Shown: positions 33,285-41,569, numbered from the stretch's first letter. The stretch is 64,000 nt of DNA from Mycobacterium heidelbergense (GCF_010730745.1 NZ_AP022615.1:1488001-1552000), one strand, 5' to 3'. A program made the numbers and translations. Notes: generated from the letters alone by a model not told the origin.

Positions 33285-33946
33285 TGGCCGTCGACTACGG
33301 CTCCCTGCCCGTCGAGGAGGCCGTGCGCGCGGCGCGGGCCAGCTCGCGGCGCCGGCAGGTGCTCGACGCCGCCGTCAAAGTCATGGGCAGGACCGGATTT
33401 CACCAGATGTCGATGCAGGATCTGGCCGCCGAGGCCAACGTCAGCGTCGGCCTGATTTACACGTACTTCGGCGGCAAGGAGGACCTGCTGCTCGCGACGA
33501 TCGTGCGGATCCTCGACGTGTTCCGCGATCAACTGGCGCCGGTCATGGACGCCGCCGGCGACGACGCCGTCGACCGGCTGGCCGCGGGCATCCGGCGCTA
33601 CATCCAGATCGTCGACGAGAACCTCGACGGGGTGGTGCTCACCTACCGCGAGAGCCGAACGCTGGGGGCCGAAGGGCGTACGCAGATCAAGGAGCTCGAA
33701 ATCGCCACCGCCGCGCCGCTGCGCACCGCGATCGAGGCCGGCATCGCGCAAGGCGTATTCCGCGACGTCGACGTCGATCTCACCGTGTGCGACATCATGC
33801 TGCTGGCGCACGGGTGGGCGCTCAAGCACTGGCACTTCGGGCCCAACTACACCGTCGGCGACTACGTCGCGCTGCAGACCCGCCACGTGCTCAACTCGCT
33901 GATTGCCGACGGGCGCCGCGCGGAGTATGCGCACGTGCTGGAATGA
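33284..33946 (+). CDS. TetR-family regulator
   Basis: A 220-residue repressor. The N-terminal helix-turn-helix is SSRRRQVLDAAVKVM ... MQDLAAEANVSVGLIYTYFGGKEDLL (about residues 20-68), followed by an all-helical ligand domain with an acyl-CoA-regulator look (KstR2/FadR type). It overlaps the upstream fadE gene by one base (TGATG), so it is coupled to the operon it probably controls; the inverted repeat in the SDR promoter is a candidate target. Ligand is likely an acyl-CoA, by inference only. Confidence 0.85.
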   Translation: MAVDYGSLPVEEAVRAARASSRRRQVLDAAVKVMGRTGFHQMSMQDLAAEANVSVGLIYTYFGGKEDLLLATIVRILDVFRDQLAPVMDAAGDDAVDRLAAGIRRYIQIVDENLDGVVLTYRESRTLGAEGRTQIKELEIATAAPLRTAIEAGIAQGVFRDVDVDLTVCDIMLLAHGWALKHWHFGPNYTVGDYVALQTRHVLNSLIADGRRAEYAHVLE

Positions 33947-33950
33947 GAGC

Positions 33951-34571
33951 ATGAGAATTACCGCATACCGGATCCGCAGGGCTGCCGCCGCGGTGGCGTT
34001 GGTCGCCGCGGCGGGCATACCAACGGCGGGCGCCGATCCCGTTACGCTGCCCCCGATGACGTCCGGTGGCGGCGGACCGATCATCGGTGGCGGCAACAGC
34101 GCCGGGATCGCGCAGCAGCTGACCGGCCTGGGCAACCCGAACGTCCAGGAGGTCGACGGCTCGGACGCGGCGCAATTCATCACGGCCGCCGCCGCGGTCG
34201 CCAACCCGCAGCTGGCGGCGCCCTTTTCGCTGCTGCGCCGCGCGCTGGCGTGCCAGACCAACGGTGCGGGATTCGGGGCGCGCGCCTACCGCCGCAACGA
34301 CGGCCAATGGGGAGGCGCGATGCTGGTCGCCGCCAAGAGCGCCACACCGAACGTCGATGCCCTGACCGCCTGCGCCAAAACCAATTGGCGGCGGCCCACC
34401 CTCGGCAGCGAGACCGCGATGTGCAACAGCGGCTGGACCACGCCCAATTCCTTCGACAGCCGCCGCAGCGGTGCCGAAGCCTATTACATCTTCCTCGCCG
34501 GCACGGCCGACGACTTCTGCACCGCACTCAACGCGAAGTACAAGACCAACGCCGGAGCCTGGCCATTCTAG
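33951..34571 (+). CDS. Secreted protein (Rv0398c-like)
   Basis: A 206-residue exported protein. A signal peptide (RRAAAAVALVAAAG, cleavage near AGADP) leads to a Gly-rich linker (SGGGGPIIGGGNS) and a globular part with four Cys (ALACQTN, LTACAKT, AMCNSG, DDFCTAL). Size and position match the M. tuberculosis secreted protein Rv0398c. Function unknown. It begins 5 bp after the tetR stop, so it may be cotranscribed with the fadE operon. No lipobox. Confidence 0.82.
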   Translation: MRITAYRIRRAAAAVALVAAAGIPTAGADPVTLPPMTSGGGGPIIGGGNSAGIAQQLTGLGNPNVQEVDGSDAAQFITAAAAVANPQLAAPFSLLRRALACQTNGAGFGARAYRRNDGQWGGAMLVAAKSATPNVDALTACAKTNWRRPTLGSETAMCNSGWTTPNSFDSRRSGAEAYYIFLAGTADDFCTALNAKYKTNAGAWPF

Positions 34572-34600
34572 ATTGAGCACCCGCAACCAAATCCGCTGCG

Positions 34601-35040
34601 CTAGAAGGGCGGTGGTTCGTAGTTGGCTGCGGTGCGTTCGGCGCGCCGTGTGGCCTCGGTGGCCAGGCGGGCTTCGTTGACGCCTCGTTCCCAGCTGATC
34701 CGGGCGGCGCGCTCTTGGGCGCGGGTCTGTTTGCGGGTGGGCATCATCAGTGCGCGGTTTTGTCCCGGCGGCGGCATGCTGTTGGGCAGCACCAGTGCGC
34801 CCGTGGGGACGGCCAGCGCCGGGTCCCACCGAGTTTGGTGACGTAGTCATGCCCCGACGGTGAGGTCCATACCACGGTGCCGTCGGGTTCCTGGCGGTCC
34901 CGCCACCCGCCCGGGCCGGGGTAGAAGGTCTTGAGCAGGTGGTGATACGGGCAGAGCAAGCAATTGAGGTTGCTGACAAGTCGGGAATCTACCCATCCGC
35001 TTGGTGGCAGGCGCAGCCGGAGCCAGGGACAACCGGCGCT
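34601..35040 (-). pseudogene. Fragment of a 13E12/DUF222 HNH-endonuclease repeat protein
   Basis: Minus-strand reading frames encode only the C-terminal part of a REP13E12/DUF222 protein: SNLNCLLCPYHHLLKTFYPG with the HNH-like HH, WTSPSGHDYVTKLGG, then after a frame change near 34825 VLPNSMPPPGQNRALMMPTRK and RAQERAARISWERGVNEARL to the stop at 34601. The N-terminal 300 or more residues are missing and the frame is broken, so it is a relic. In M. tuberculosis a 13E12 gene (Rv0393) also lies beside ndhA. Confidence 0.75.
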
Positions 35041-35083
35041 CGTGCGCCGTTTGCCGCCATCTCTCGCTTGCCGTCTGCAGCGG

Positions 35084-35392
35084 TTACGCGGGCCGCCTGA
35101 ATACTTCGCGTTCGAGCCGTGCCAGACGCTCGGCGACGGTTCCTGATTCGCCATGATCTTCGGCGTGGAGTCGATCGACGGCCCATACCCGGATTAGGGT
35201 CGATAGTGACATTCCCGCGTTGCGGGCAGCCTGGCTCAACCGCTCGTGTTCGTCGGCAGCCAAGCGCACCGAAACCACAGTCTGGCGACCAAGATTCGGG
35301 CGGCTTGTCGCGACGTGCTCGGGCGTCGGCCCTCCCGGGTATGCCTCCGCACGTGCGCCTTCGTCGGCGAGCAAATCATCAATCCTGCTCAT
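35084..35392 (-). CDS. Ribbon-helix-helix-type antitoxin
   Basis: A 102-residue protein starting MSRIDDLLADEGARAE. The central VVSVRLAADEHERLSQAARNA with SLSTLIRVWAVDRL is a ribbon-helix-helix DNA-binding region (strand then two helices), followed by a Glu-rich tail. Such proteins are the antitoxin of BrnT/RelE-like modules. ATG at 35392 has GAGGAG upstream, and overlaps an upstream frame that looks like the N-terminus of the matching toxin; the ORF limit 35536 is not a credible start. The toxin itself is truncated, so this appears to be an orphan antitoxin. Confidence 0.65.
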   Translation of the reverse strand: MSRIDDLLADEGARAEAYPGGPTPEHVATSRPNLGRQTVVSVRLAADEHERLSQAARNAGMSLSTLIRVWAVDRLHAEDHGESGTVAERLARLEREVFRRPA

Positions 35393-35525
35393 TCTTGCTG
35401 CTCCTCGCTGGCACTTGCCAGACGGCGTGACGGTCGTTGACCGCTTCATCCGTCCAGGCAACAGAGACGCCGTGCCGTTCCCCGATATAGTCGGCCCGCT
35501 TGCTCCGTCGACCCGCACCACCCAC
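35379..35525 (-). pseudogene. Decayed toxin N-terminus (BrnT-like)
   Basis: In a second frame just upstream of the antitoxin the minus strand reads GRRSKRADYIGERHGVSVAW and then TDEAVNDRHAVW, resembling the beginning of a class of actinobacterial toxins of the BrnT/RelE type. The frame then runs through VPARSSKNEQD and stops at 35379, about 40 residues in all, far short of a 90-residue toxin. It overlaps the antitoxin start by 14 bp. A deletion has probably joined the toxin head to the antitoxin start. Confidence 0.5.
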
Positions 35526-35913
35526 CTACAATACACTACGAATACCTACGTGCACTATTCTCGCGGCGGTGAGCGCCCCTGCGGATGCGTCAGAGGCCCA
35601 TGCGTTCGTCGCGACCGTGGTGCACTCAGCTCGGGGAATTCGGACCCCGGTTTACCCGGGTCGCGCCCGGAGCGCCTCCATCGGCCCATCGATCGCCCGG
35701 CCCGCTAGACCGTGCTACCTCAGATGTTGCAAACAACACTCCTTGACCCGGAATCGCTTCTACCAGCGCTTTTCGTCAGCGATCGGCACCAATTCAACAC
35801 AGCAACTTGACCTTCGATGGGTGGGTCGGGCCACAAAATTCCTTCCTTGCCGGCCACCGTGGAGTCATAGGGTGGATATGCGCCGCAGAGACTTCCAACA
35901 GAAGGGAACGCGC
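35526..35913 (+). promoter_or_regulatory. Intergenic region upstream of ndhA
   Basis: About 390 bp without a convincing gene. An A/T-rich block at 35526-35565 (TACAATACACTACGAATACC) probably holds the promoter of the minus-strand toxin-antitoxin relic. The plus-strand ORF that covers this region continues into ndhA but shows no protein-like pattern before 35914. A Shine-Dalgarno GAAGGGA at 35901-35907 precedes ndhA. Confidence 0.35.
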
Positions 35914-37305
35914 ATGTCGCGCCATCGGGTCGTCATCATCGGAAGCGGATTCGGCGGACTGACCGCGGCCAAGGCGCTCAGGCGCGTCCCCAAAGGAAGC
36001 CAGGTCGATATCACCCTGATCTCGAAGACGACCACCCACCTGTTCCAGCCGCTGCTGTACCAGGTGGCCACCGGGATCTTGTCCGAAGGCGAGATCGCCC
36101 CGGCCACCCGGCTGATCCTGCGCAGGCAAAAGAACGTCAGGGTGCTGTGGGGCGACGTCAGCGCGATCGACCTGTCGGCGAGGACGGTCACATCGCACCT
36201 GATGGGCATGGAAACGGTGACGCCGTACGACAGCCTGATCGTGGCCGCCGGCGCCCAGCAGTCCTATTTCGGGCATGACGAATACGCCGCCTTCGCGCCG
36301 GGCATGAAGTCCATCGACGACGCCCTCGAGCTGCGCGGCCGCATCCTCGGCGCGTTCGAGGCCGCCGAGGTGACCACCGATCCGGCCGAGCGGAAGCGCC
36401 GCCTCACCTTCGTGGTGGTCGGCGCGGGGCCGACGGGCGTCGAGGTGGCCGGGCAGATCGTGGAGCTCGCCGAGCGCACGCTGGCCGGGGCGTTTCGCAC
36501 CATCAAGCCCAGCGACTGCCGGGTGATCCTGCTCGACGCCGCGCCCGCGGTGCTGCCGCCGATGGGGGCGAAGCTGGGGCTCAAGGCGCAGCGCCGGCTG
36601 GAGAAGATGGGGGTCGAGGTCCAGCTCAACGCGATGGTGACGGCCGTCGACTACATGGGCATCACGATCAAGGAGAAGGACGGCGGCGAACGGCGGATCG
36701 AGTGCGCGTGCAAGGTGTGGGCGGCCGGCGTCCAGGCCAGCGAGCTGGGCAAGATGATCGCCGAGCAGTCCGATGGAACCGAAATCGACCGCGCCGGAAG
36801 GGTGCTCGTCGAGCCCGACCTCACGGTCAAGGGACACCCCTACGTCTTCGTCGTCGGCGATCTGATGTCGGTGCCCGGCGTGCCGGGGATGGCGCAGGGC
36901 GCCATTCAGGGGGCCAAGTACGCGACCGCGATCGTCAAGCAGGCACTCAAAGGGAAGGACGACCCGGCAAACCGCAAGCCGTTCAGGTACTTCGACAAGG
37001 GCAGCATGGCGACGGTGTCACGGTTCAGCGCCGTGGCGCAGGTGGGCAAGCTGGAGTTCGGCGGCTTCATCGCCTGGCTGGCCTGGCTGGTCTTGCACGT
37101 GTATTACCTTGTCGGCCACAAGAATCGGTTCACCGCGGTGCTCGCCTGGCTGATCTCGTTCCTGGGTCGCGGTCGCGGCCAGATGGCCATCACCAGCCAG
37201 ATGGTCTACGCCAGGGTGGTGACGCAATGGATGGAGGCGCATACGCAGGGGGTGCTGGCCGCGGCCGAAGAGGCCGAGGACGCCGAACAGAAGGCGGCGG
37301 GCTAG
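35914..37305 (+). CDS. ndhA: Type II NADH dehydrogenase
   Basis: A 463-residue non-proton-pumping NADH:quinone oxidoreductase on the inner face of the membrane. FAD fold VVIIGSGFGGLTAAKAL at the N-terminus, quinone/FAD motif TTHLFQPLLYQVATG, NADH fold FVVVGAGPTGVEVAG (about 170), VFVVGDLMSVPGVPGMAQGA, and a C-terminal amphipathic/hydrophobic anchor (FIAWLAWLVLHVYYLVGH, about 383-400). It lies next to metZ as does M. tuberculosis ndhA (Rv0392c), which decides the symbol over ndh. ATG at 35914 has GAAGGGA upstream. Its stop overlaps the metZ stop by 4 bp. Confidence 0.92.
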   Translation: MSRHRVVIIGSGFGGLTAAKALRRVPKGSQVDITLISKTTTHLFQPLLYQVATGILSEGEIAPATRLILRRQKNVRVLWGDVSAIDLSARTVTSHLMGMETVTPYDSLIVAAGAQQSYFGHDEYAAFAPGMKSIDDALELRGRILGAFEAAEVTTDPAERKRRLTFVVVGAGPTGVEVAGQIVELAERTLAGAFRTIKPSDCRVILLDAAPAVLPPMGAKLGLKAQRRLEKMGVEVQLNAMVTAVDYMGITIKEKDGGERRIECACKVWAAGVQASELGKMIAEQSDGTEIDRAGRVLVEPDLTVKGHPYVFVVGDLMSVPGVPGMAQGAIQGAKYATAIVKQALKGKDDPANRKPFRYFDKGSMATVSRFSAVAQVGKLEFGGFIAWLAWLVLHVYYLVGHKNRFTAVLAWLISFLGRGRGQMAITSQMVYARVVTQWMEAHTQGVLAAAEEAEDAEQKAAG

Positions 37306-38540
37306 CTCAACGCCCGGTCGATATCGGCGATCAGGTCGTCGGCGCCTTCCAGCCCGACGGAGATGCGAACCACGTTGTCGCCCAGCCCGATCGCGGCGCG
37401 GCCCTCGGGGCCCATCGCGCGGTGCGTCGTGGTCGCCGGGTGAGTGACAAGCGATTTGGCGTCGCCGAGATTGTTGGAAATGTCGATCAGCCGCAGCTTG
37501 TCCAGCACCTCGAAGGCCCGTTGCTTGGCGGCACTTTCCGGGCCCGTGAGCGCGAACGTGATCACCGTCCCGCCGCCGGTCATCTGGCGCTTGGCCAGGT
37601 CGTGTTGCGGGTGCGACGCCAGATACGGGTAGCGCACCCAGCTCACCGCCGGATGACCCTCTAGGAATTCCGCGATCCGGTGCGCCGACGCGTTGCCGCG
37701 CTCCACCCGAACGGCAAGCGTTTCAAGGCCTTTCAGTAGCACCCAGGCGTTGAATGCGCTCATGGCCGGGCCGGTGTGCCGCATCAGCTTCTGCACCGGA
37801 CCCGCGATGTACTCCTGGTCGCCGAGGATCGCGCCGCCCAGCACCCGGCCCTGGCCGTCGATGTGCTTGGTGGCCGAGTACACCACCACGTCAACCCCGA
37901 GCGGAAAGCCCTGTTGCAGCAGCGGTGTGGCAAACACGTTGTCCAGCACCACTTTTGCGCCCGCGGCGTGAGCCAGCTCGGTCACCGCGGCGATGTCCAC
38001 CAGCGACTGCATCGGATTCGACGGCGTCTCGAAGAACACCGCCTGCGTCGGCACCGAGAGCGCCCGCTCCCATTGCGCGAGATCGTCGCCGTCGACGAAG
38101 ACGGTCTCGATTCCCCAGCGCGGCAGGATCTCGTTGCACACCACGAAACACGACCCGAACAGGCTGCGCGCCGCGACCAGCCGGTCACCGGCACCCAGCA
38201 GCGCACCCAGCGAGGTGAACACCGCGGCCATGCCGCTTGCGGTGGCGAACGCCGCGGGCGCCCCCTCGATCAGGCGCAACCGCTCCTCGAACATCGTCAC
38301 GGTCGGGTTGCCGTACCGCGAGTAGACGAAGTGGTCCAGCTCACCGGTGAAGGACTGCTCGGCGACGGCCGCCGATTCGTAGACGTACCCGGACGTCAAG
38401 AACATCGCCTCGGCGGTCTCGTCGAATCCGGAACGCAAAAGTCCGCCGCGCACGCCGATGGTGGCCTGGCTGACGCCGTCGGGCAGCTGCTTGGGGGTGC
38501 GGACCGAGCCCCCCGGCGGAGAGCCGTCGGCGCGGGTCAT
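37302..38540 (-). CDS. metZ: O-succinylhomoserine sulfhydrylase
   Basis: A 412-residue PLP enzyme of the Cys/Met metabolism family that makes homocysteine from O-succinyl (or acetyl) homoserine and sulphide. Motifs: SRYGNPTVTMFEERL, ASGMAAVFTSLGALL, DNVFATPLLQQGF, the PLP-Lys in YSATKHIDGQGRVLGG and SLGD-like NNLGDAKSLVTHPATTTH. ATG at 38540 overlaps the rhodanese stop by 4 bp (ATGA), which rejects the ORF limit at 38552. Coupled to the rhodanese, which may deliver sulphur. Counterpart of Rv0391. Confidence 0.95.
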   Translation of the reverse strand: MTRADGSPPGGSVRTPKQLPDGVSQATIGVRGGLLRSGFDETAEAMFLTSGYVYESAAVAEQSFTGELDHFVYSRYGNPTVTMFEERLRLIEGAPAAFATASGMAAVFTSLGALLGAGDRLVAARSLFGSCFVVCNEILPRWGIETVFVDGDDLAQWERALSVPTQAVFFETPSNPMQSLVDIAAVTELAHAAGAKVVLDNVFATPLLQQGFPLGVDVVVYSATKHIDGQGRVLGGAILGDQEYIAGPVQKLMRHTGPAMSAFNAWVLLKGLETLAVRVERGNASAHRIAEFLEGHPAVSWVRYPYLASHPQHDLAKRQMTGGGTVITFALTGPESAAKQRAFEVLDKLRLIDISNNLGDAKSLVTHPATTTHRAMGPEGRAAIGLGDNVVRISVGLEGADDLIADIDRALS

Positions 38541-38977
38541 CCCTGTTTCCAAGGCAATCCCACCGCGCGCCAGCCACTTTCACCGCGATGACCGTTGACG
38601 TCGAGGTGGCCTTCGAAGCCGTCCAGCACGTTGTAGGCCGGGGTGATCCCGAGCCGGGTCGCGACCTCGGCGGCGCCGATGGAGCGGTTGCCGGAGCGAC
38701 ACAGGAAGACCACCGGCCGCCCCTCGTCGGCCTCGGCGGGCGGGACCCTGTCCTTCAGCTCGTCGGCGAAGTTCTCGTTGTACGTCCCACCGGTCGTGGT
38801 CCACTCGATGTAGACGACCTCGCGGCCCAGGCTGGACAGGTCGGGGACGCCGACGAACCGCCATTCGGCGTCGGTGCGCACGTCGACCAGCACGGCGTCG
38901 GGGTTGTCGCTGAGTAGCTTCCACGCCTCCAGAGGCGTGATGTCTCCTGCGTAGGCGCGTGCGCGCTCTGTGCTCAT
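38537..38977 (-). CDS. Rhodanese-domain sulphurtransferase
   Basis: A 146-residue single rhodanese domain. The active-site loop is LCRSGNRSIGAA, with the Cys that carries persulphide; VLVDVRTDAEWRFVGVP is the usual N-terminal motif and a longer loop (YIEWTTTGGTYNENF) is typical of this mycobacterial type (Rv0390). It is directly upstream of and coupled to metZ, pointing to a role in supplying or tuning sulphur for homocysteine synthesis. The 150 bp upstream hold its promoter. Confidence 0.92.
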   Translation of the reverse strand: MSTERARAYAGDITPLEAWKLLSDNPDAVLVDVRTDAEWRFVGVPDLSSLGREVVYIEWTTTGGTYNENFADELKDRVPPAEADEGRPVVFLCRSGNRSIGAAEVATRLGITPAYNVLDGFEGHLDVNGHRGESGWRAVGLPWKQG

Positions 38978-39033
38978 ACGTCTTCAACCTCGTCCTTTGC
39001 CAACGCTATGAGCCACACTATCCGTGCCTGAGC

Positions 39034-39080
39034 ATCATGTCAGTGCTGGCGTCAACCGGCCCGGCGCAACCCCTCGAAGC
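39034..39080 (+). other. SAM-IV-like sequence fragment (uncertain)
   Basis: The plus strand reads TCATGTCAGTGCTGGCGTCAA and, after a short gap, CCGGCGCAACCCCTCG, which resembles in order the core of mycobacterial SAM-IV riboswitches (GUGCCAGCGUCAA and CCGGCAACCCUCC), but lacks the intervening P2 arm. It points away from metZ and no gene follows on that strand, so if real it is a relic. Weak call. Confidence 0.2.
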
Positions 39081-39129
39081 TATCAGCCGGGATTGGTCGC
39101 AGCCGCGGCCGTTCCCGTTGATGTTTGAT

Positions 39130-39651
39130 TCAGAGCAGGCGCGGGCTGTCCGGGTGGCCGTCTCGCCGTCGCCGACGAGCTTCCGATCGCGTCACGCGCC
39201 CTTGCCGTATGTTCCTCAGGCGCTTTTCGATGTCAACCTCACGGTGGGAAGTCCGTGTTATCGACAGGATGAGCGGCCCCTCTCGGTCCAGCAGAGCCTC
39301 AATCCGTCTCCACTGCGTCATAAACGTTTCGAGTTGATGCCATTTGTCCCCTGCATCAGGACCCGCGAGAGTGACTAGCCTCGCCCCATTGTCCTTGACG
39401 GATTGCATGAGCGAAAAGTGAGTCTGGATGTCGCTGTCGCGGGTGATGCCTATCCATCCCTGGGCGGTGGATGTTGTAATCCAGCGGTTGTCACCCGGAT
39501 CTGACTGAATGACGCACGGCGGCCGCGACTTACGCTTGATGACGGCTCCGGGATCGCCCGGATAGGTGCAATCCGGCCTCAGCGCACAGATCACGTGGGC
39601 CAAGCCAAGGATGTCCGCATCGAAGTAAAAGCGGACATCGGCATTCTTCAC
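39130..39651 (-). CDS. VapC45-type PIN-domain toxin
   Basis: A 173-residue PIN-like ribonuclease toxin resembling M. tuberculosis VapC45 (Rv2019). The first acidic residues are in VRFYFDADILGLAHVICAL and a later acidic site is in GITRDSDIQTHFSL, with W-x-I-T around it; the C-terminal RRRRRDG region is basic. It follows the antitoxin gene by 15 bp. The start is GTG at 39651. It should cleave RNA when free of VapB45. The precise target is unknown. The C-terminus is longer than in Rv2019 as recalled. Confidence 0.75.
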   Translation of the reverse strand: MKNADVRFYFDADILGLAHVICALRPDCTYPGDPGAVIKRKSRPPCVIQSDPGDNRWITTSTAQGWIGITRDSDIQTHFSLMQSVKDNGARLVTLAGPDAGDKWHQLETFMTQWRRIEALLDREGPLILSITRTSHREVDIEKRLRNIRQGRVTRSEARRRRRDGHPDSPRLL

Positions 39652-39666
39652 AGCGCGCGATCCCGC

Positions 39667-40344
39667 TTAAGCGGCCTTGCTTTGCAGTTCGTATGCGACA
39701 GCCATTTCCACGTCACGCACTTTGAGGCCGAATTCCTCGGCGATCTCGTCGTAGCCATAACCGTCGTCCGCGTACTCCTTGAGTACCGACGTACTGATGC
39801 CACCGACCGAAGGTCGGCCGAACCGCGTGTCGGGCTCGATGACCACGGGCGACTCAGGGCCGGCCGGGCGCCAAAGGACAGCCTCGTCGTGAACAAATTT
39901 CACCCGATCTAGAAACTCCTGTGCGGCATACAAGGGAAGTATCAATTGGCCGTCAGTAGGGGCATACAACCAATATTCGGGCGGCAGATCGCTCGCCTTC
40001 TGCGCTTCTATCAGAAGACGACCATTCAGCGTCCAAGGACGTTCATGAGCGAGCGGATACGGTTCGCCGGTTTTATCCCGCAGTACGGCGATAAACCGGC
40101 GGACCTCATCGAGATCAACCTTGCGTTGGCGGTACTGGCTCAGCAGACCCGCCTCGACAAACTCCGCCCAGGTCACGGTTCGCCGACCCTCAGGCTTAGG
40201 CCGAATCACCGGCAAATACGTGCGGCCACGCCATGTCTTGCCTTCGAGCCAGTAATTCAGCGTCTGCTGATGAACTCGCAGCAGACGCGCGGCCTCTGCC
40301 TCGGAGTACATCTCGCGGTCCAGGACGGAAACGGTGGCGGCCAT
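39667..40344 (-). CDS. VapB45-type antitoxin
   Basis: A 225-residue antitoxin resembling Rv2018. The N-terminus (YSEAEAARLLRVHQQTLNYWLEG) is a MerR-like helix-turn-helix; the centre is the DUF433-related body (VVIEPDTRFGRPSVGGISTSVL) and the C-terminus is EYADDGYGYDEIAEEFGLKVRDVEMAV (split; about 190-216), a second helix-turn-helix. It neutralises and probably represses the VapC toxin immediately downstream. An inverted repeat lies 9 bp upstream of the ATG. These two genes have no counterpart at this spot in M. tuberculosis. Confidence 0.78.
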   Translation of the reverse strand: MAATVSVLDREMYSEAEAARLLRVHQQTLNYWLEGKTWRGRTYLPVIRPKPEGRRTVTWAEFVEAGLLSQYRQRKVDLDEVRRFIAVLRDKTGEPYPLAHERPWTLNGRLLIEAQKASDLPPEYWLYAPTDGQLILPLYAAQEFLDRVKFVHDEAVLWRPAGPESPVVIEPDTRFGRPSVGGISTSVLKEYADDGYGYDEIAEEFGLKVRDVEMAVAYELQSKAA

Positions 40345-40352
40345 GCGGCGAT

Positions 40353-40372
40353 TGTCGCAGAAGTCAGCGACA
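40353..40372. promoter_or_regulatory. Inverted repeat upstream of vapB45-like gene
   Basis: TGTCGC-agaagtca-GCGACA is a perfect 6-8-6 inverted repeat starting 9 bp upstream of the antitoxin ATG. Its position over the transcription start region suggests the self-repression operator typical of toxin-antitoxin loci. Confidence 0.45.
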
Positions 40373-40403
40373 TCGGCCCGTGCTTGGCTCGCGGCCGCAG
40401 GCG

Positions 40404-41540
40404 TCAGCTCCCATTCAGGGCGGTCGCCACCTGTCGGGCGCGGTCGCGTGCGGTCGCCACGTCGGGCGCCGTGGCCAGCGCCACGCCGAGCCCGCGGAGG
40501 TCGCTTTCCGGGACCCGCAGCGCGGCGGCCAGCGCGCCGGCGGCCGGCGGCCCGCCGTCATGGCCGGGGTTGACCGTGTGCGCGGCGCCCGGCGACATCA
40601 TCATGGTGTCCAGCGGCAGGCCCAAAATGGCCCGGGCCTGCAGTTCGAACGCCGAAAGCCGCTGGCTGCGCAGGGTCACCCAGGCGCTCGGGTGCGGCCG
40701 GGCGGTGACGTCGACGAAGTACACCTCGTCGCCCTTGATCATCAGCTCGACAGCGAAGAGGCCGCGCCCGCCGAGCGCCTTGACGATTCGCGCGGCGATC
40801 GATCTGGCCGCATCCACCGCGGCCGGGCTCATCTGCTGGGGCTGCCAGGATTCCAGCACGACACCGTCGGCGTCGCGATGGCCGATGGGCGAGCAGAATT
40901 CGATCAGCGGACCGTGCGGCCCTTCGCTGCGCACCACGAGCAGCGTGACGTCGAACTCGACCTCGACGAGCGCCTCGGCCAGCACCCGCCCCGCCGAGCC
41001 CCCCAGCGCGCGCCGCCAGGCCGGCTCGATGTCGCCGGGCCCCGAGACCACCGAGTGACCCCGCCCGGCCACCGGCTTCACCAGCAATGGAAACCCGGCG
41101 TGTCCGGCCACCGCTTGCAGCTCGCCGAGCGACCCGACGAACCAGAACGGCGCGGTGGGCAGCCCCAACTCGTCGGCGGCCAGCCGGCGCAGGCCCTCGC
41201 GGTCGGCGGTGAGCCGCGCCGTGCGCGCGCTGGGCACCAGTTCGGGGCCGGCGGCCGGCGCCTCGAGGGCGTCAACGGCGAGCCCGTCGGTGGCCGCCAC
41301 CACGAAGTCCGGCCGCAGCCGGTGGATCGCCGCGGACAGCTCGGCGGCGTCGGTCACCCTGGGCGCGCGGTCATCTCCCGCGGCGATCACCTGCGCGCCG
41401 AGGTGCCGCAGCGCGACGGCCAGCTCCCGGCTGAGCTCGTCGGAGCCCAGCAGCAGCACTCGGGGCCTGACGTCGGCTTGCGGCGGCACGGCGCGCGCCG
41501 TCGTCTTGTCGTCCTGCCCCTCGGTCAAGCCGTCAGTCAC
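40404..41540 (-). CDS. purT: PurT-like formate-dependent GAR transformylase, divergent
   Basis: A 378-residue ATP-grasp protein matching PurT along its length: LLLGSDELSRELAVALRHLG, LTADREGLRRLAADELGLPTAPF, EFCSPIGHRDADGVVLESWQPQQMSP and KALGGRGLFAVELM. It would add formate to GAR in purine synthesis without folate. Compared with E. coli PurT, the glycine-rich ATP loop SSSGKG after VKPV is replaced by AGRGHS, and the N-terminal GAR-binding stretch after VIAA is shortened, so catalytic ability is uncertain. Start GTG at 41540. It lies 28 bp from the thioesterase gene at an inversion junction. Counterpart of Rv0389. Confidence 0.82.
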   Translation of the reverse strand: MTDGLTEGQDDKTTARAVPPQADVRPRVLLLGSDELSRELAVALRHLGAQVIAAGDDRAPRVTDAAELSAAIHRLRPDFVVAATDGLAVDALEAPAAGPELVPSARTARLTADREGLRRLAADELGLPTAPFWFVGSLGELQAVAGHAGFPLLVKPVAGRGHSVVSGPGDIEPAWRRALGGSAGRVLAEALVEVEFDVTLLVVRSEGPHGPLIEFCSPIGHRDADGVVLESWQPQQMSPAAVDAARSIAARIVKALGGRGLFAVELMIKGDEVYFVDVTARPHPSAWVTLRSQRLSAFELQARAILGLPLDTMMMSPGAAHTVNPGHDGGPPAAGALAAALRVPESDLRGLGVALATAPDVATARDRARQVATALNGS

Positions 41541-41569
41541 CGCTCAAGGATAGGTCCGCCGCCGGCGCC

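Noticed and set aside
35500..35913. N-terminal extension of ndhA by 138 codons
   Set aside because: The extension shows no conservation-like pattern, crosses the promoter of the antitoxin relic, and a good ribosome site precedes 35914.
38959..39378. Plus-strand 139-codon frame downstream of the SAM-IV-like fragment
   Set aside because: No ribosome site, no recognisable domain, and it overlaps the VapC45-like gene on the other strand.
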